From Bacteroidales bacterium (GTDB taxonomy: Bacteria > Bacteroidota > Bacteroidia > Bacteroidales > Azobacteroidaceae): a DNA stretch of 11,272 nt. The translations under genes were made by a program, and so were the position numbers. The stretch is from contig JAJBTS010000052.1 of NCBI GenBank assembly GCA_020860885.1, positions 1 through 11,272 on the forward strand, written 5' to 3'. Of the stretch, positions 9,332-11,272 are shown in pieces. Position 1 is the stretch's first letter. Every line of letters begins with the position of its first letter. The notes under the pieces are model-generated. The model was not told the origin of the DNA. It was given only the letters and a program-made list of their open reading frames with translations, and made no database searches.

Positions 9332-11173
9332 GTGCTTGCTTTATTGTTTATTGAAGGCAAAGCGGTCGATTATAACTTTTTAGGAGTCCGGCTGCAATAT
9401 CAGTTGTCGAAGAGTTTGATTACTTTGCCGTTAACGGCGGAATTTACGCGAGACTTTTCCGTAATAAAAGAGATAGTGAACAAATACCACACTTCTTTAG
9501 GTAATTTACAATCAAAATCCTCCCCGGAAACGAACCCTTTGTTTCAATCGGCTGATGAAAATATGAGATCGGTTGTCTCTACACAAAAAGAATTACTGAA
9601 TTTATTCGAAAAAAGAGGATTACTCAATCAATCTTTGAATAACAATGGACGGTTGGAGAGGCAACCGGATAAATCCGCAAACCCGCAACTGCAGGAGAGA
9701 ATCAGGAAAGGTATAATCTTTGAAGAATCAGTAAGAATCTCTTTGGAAGACCATCCTTATTTATTGGATCATTCAATCATCAGACAACCGGCAAACTGGA
9801 AATACCAGGAAGACCTCAATCCGGTGGTTCCCATGACGATGACCCTGGAATTGTTTGCGGAAGTAGCCAGAAGACAAGATCCTTCCCGGAAAATAGTAAA
9901 GCTGGGGCCTGCATTGGCCATGAAATGGATAGCTGCCGAAAACGATTTCGAGAATACCATTACAGGAGTCTGGAAAGATGAAAATAAAATGGCTCTGGAA
10001 ATAAAAGGGTATGCATCCTGCGAAATTACGACCAGCGATACCTATGCAGCACCTCCTTCCGAATATGAAGGGAACATTGATATCGGTAAAGAAATAATGC
10101 CCCCTTTAACTATAGAAGAGGTATATGGTAAATATACTTTTCATGGTCCCGCTTATCAATCAGCTACCCAGATAATAAAAGTGGCGGAAAGAGGTATTGC
10201 CGGCCTTTGCGAGAAAAAAGAAGGTAAAGGTTCTTTATTGGATAATTTCGGCCAGAGTTTAGGTCTATTCCTGCATCTGACGGAAAAAGAAAATCGTATT
10301 TCGTTTCCTGTACGGATAAAAGAAATCTGTTTCTATCAGGATTTTGAAGATCAGGAGGGAGTATTTGAACAAACTCTTATCGTAAAAAGTGTAAAGCCGG
10401 ATTATACCATAGGAGACATTGTTCTGAAAAGAGACGGAAAGATATGGGCAGTAGCAAAAGCATGGTACAGCCAGAGATTCGAATTTGATGAGACAATATG
10501 GAACATCATACTTAAGCCTCAACAAAACAAGCTTGCAAAACAGCTGGCTCCTCATGTGTTTTATTACGACAATGCTTACAGCAAGATGGTCAGTTGGATG
10601 TTCCTTTACAAACGATACCTTAATTATCCGGAAAAACAATATTTTGATTCATTGGATTCTCCGGATAAGCAGAAGGAATTCTTGATCAGCCGTATCGCTG
10701 TGAAAGATGCCGTGCGGGAATTTATCAGGAAAAATGAAGAAGTGTACCGGTATTATCCGATAGAGATCTTCCTGAGAAAGAATGAGGCAGGCAAACCTTT
10801 TGTAGAGGGTTCGGAAGAATTGGAAAAAACTCATATCTCTTTAGCGCACAAAGGAAAAGAATCGGTAGCTGTAGCATCTGCTAAACCGGTTGGAATAGAC
10901 ATGGAACAGATCCGGGAAAGAGATGCCTCTTTCATGAATCATTCTTTTACGGAGAAAGAGTTGAAACTACTGGACGAAAAAGATGTTCCGGAGTGGAGTA
11001 CCCGGTTCTGGGTGGCTAAAGAAGCTTATTCTAAAATGCTGGGAACCGGATTGCAGGGGAATCCCAAACGTTACGAAATAGAGAAAATAGAAGAGGAAAC
11101 TCTTTTTATAAAAAATACTCCGGTTCGTACCCTCCGGCACAAAGAGGATTATATCGTAGGTTGGACGTTGTAA
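9332..11173 (+). CDS. Synthase subunit: AT tail, PS-type dehydratase and fused phosphopantetheinyl transferase
   Basis: These 613 residues look like the C-terminal part of the preceding gene, separated from it by one in-frame stop. Residues 1-30 complete the AT2 fold, and 30-115 are a low-complexity linker. Residues 120-395 form a double-hotdog polyketide dehydratase: HPYLLDH with candidate catalytic H147, then VVPM, and a second-half DNFGQ with D304 and Q308. It would dehydrate the 3-hydroxyacyl-ACP made by the KR. Residues 410-613 are an Sfp-type phosphopantetheinyl transferase: GKPF, SLAH with H506, GIDME with D523 and E525, and FWVAKEAYSK with W560, K563 and E564. This enzyme would attach phosphopantetheine to S1697 of the large subunit's ACP. 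GTG 9332 is the first plausible start after the stop, 10 bases on, but it lacks a spaced Shine-Dalgarno. The first in-frame ATG (9563) would drop only the AT tail and linker and leave DH and PPTase whole. Domain identities are firm; the start is uncertain. Confidence 0.85.
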   Translation: MLALLFIEGKAVDYNFLGVRLQYQLSKSLITLPLTAEFTRDFSVIKEIVNKYHTSLGNLQSKSSPETNPLFQSADENMRSVVSTQKELLNLFEKRGLLNQSLNNNGRLERQPDKSANPQLQERIRKGIIFEESVRISLEDHPYLLDHSIIRQPANWKYQEDLNPVVPMTMTLELFAEVARRQDPSRKIVKLGPALAMKWIAAENDFENTITGVWKDENKMALEIKGYASCEITTSDTYAAPPSEYEGNIDIGKEIMPPLTIEEVYGKYTFHGPAYQSATQIIKVAERGIAGLCEKKEGKGSLLDNFGQSLGLFLHLTEKENRISFPVRIKEICFYQDFEDQEGVFEQTLIVKSVKPDYTIGDIVLKRDGKIWAVAKAWYSQRFEFDETIWNIILKPQQNKLAKQLAPHVFYYDNAYSKMVSWMFLYKRYLNYPEKQYFDSLDSPDKQKEFLISRIAVKDAVREFIRKNEEVYRYYPIEIFLRKNEAGKPFVEGSEELEKTHISLAHKGKESVAVASAKPVGIDMEQIRERDASFMNHSFTEKELKLLDEKDVPEWSTRFWVAKEAYSKMLGTGLQGNPKRYEIEKIEEETLFIKNTPVRTLRHKEDYIVGWTL

Positions 11174-11191
11174 TGTTGCCGTATAAATAAA

Positions 11192-11216
11192 GAAGGTGTC
11201 CCAAAAGGATGCCTTC
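11192..11216 (+). terminator. Hairpin after the operon, probable terminator
   Basis: GAAGGTGTCC (11192-11201) pairs with GGATGCCTTC (11207-11216) over ten positions, two of them G-T wobbles, around a CAAAA loop. It begins 19 bases after the last stop codon. The following sequence is T-rich (several Ts between 11220 and 11240) but has no uninterrupted T-run, so termination is likely but not certain. The position and the lack of any further coding sequence support an operon end. Confidence 0.55.
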
Positions 11217-11230
11217 GAGCCTTCTCTTGT

Positions 11231-11269
11231 CATTATTATTAAATGCTGAGCACATTAAAAATAATAATG
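11231..11269. repeat. AT-rich inverted repeat at the window end
   Basis: CATTATTATT (11231-11240) and AATAATAATG (11260-11269) are perfect 10-base inverted arms. Inside them AATG (11242-11245) and CATT (11253-11256) can extend the stem after a small internal loop. It could be a second, bidirectional termination structure shared with a convergent gene beyond the window, or an operator. The sequence ends three bases later, so its context is cut off. Confidence 0.4.
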
Positions 11270-11272
11270 TAA

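Noticed and set aside
10485..10685. Plus-strand open frame of 66 codons
   Set aside because: It overlaps the DH to PPTase linker in another frame and has no domain or translation signal.

Overview
The window carries one compact, plus-strand locus for an iterative multidomain type I synthase of the polyunsaturated-fatty-acid / heterocyst-glycolipid ("secondary lipid") kind. It is not an ordinary modular polyketide synthase. Three reading frames fill positions 63-11173 almost without gaps: a 2257-residue protein (two NMO-fold domains, KS, AT, ACP, KR), an 825-residue protein (KS, AT) and a 613-residue protein (AT tail, PS-type dehydratase, Sfp-type phosphopantetheinyl transferase). Together they supply condensation, malonyl loading, keto reduction, dehydration, FMN-dependent enoyl reduction and self-activation of the carrier protein. 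No thioesterase or other obvious release domain is present, and there is only one ACP.

Layout: positions 1-62 are an AT-rich leader without a clear Shine-Dalgarno site. Positions 63-6836 are the large synthase subunit. After 8 bases comes the second subunit at 6845-9322. Nine bases later, and in the same reading frame, comes the third frame at 9332-11173. Positions 11174-11272 hold a hairpin that looks like a terminator and a second AT-rich inverted repeat, so the transcription unit probably ends here. What lies upstream of position 1 is not visible.

The most striking observation is the junction of the second and third frames. The residues encoded directly after the TAA at 9320-9322 read as the normal C-terminal end of the acyltransferase, so 6845-11173 looks like a single 1442-codon KS-AT-DH-PPTase gene interrupted by one in-frame stop. 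Either this is a recent nonsense mutation (or a sequence error), or the stop is bypassed by readthrough or restart, or the protein is now made as two pieces. Other unusual points are a duplicated, degenerate NMO half-domain ahead of the intact one, and a second AT that has lost both the GQGSQ motif and the malonyl-binding Arg. The second KS keeps its Cys-His-His triad instead of being a chain-length-factor-like partner.

The moderately AT-rich coding sequence, A/T-rich start region without Shine-Dalgarno, and general protein style suggest a Bacteroidota (Bacteroidales-like) host. This is an inference from sequence style only, since no taxonomic marker gene is present.
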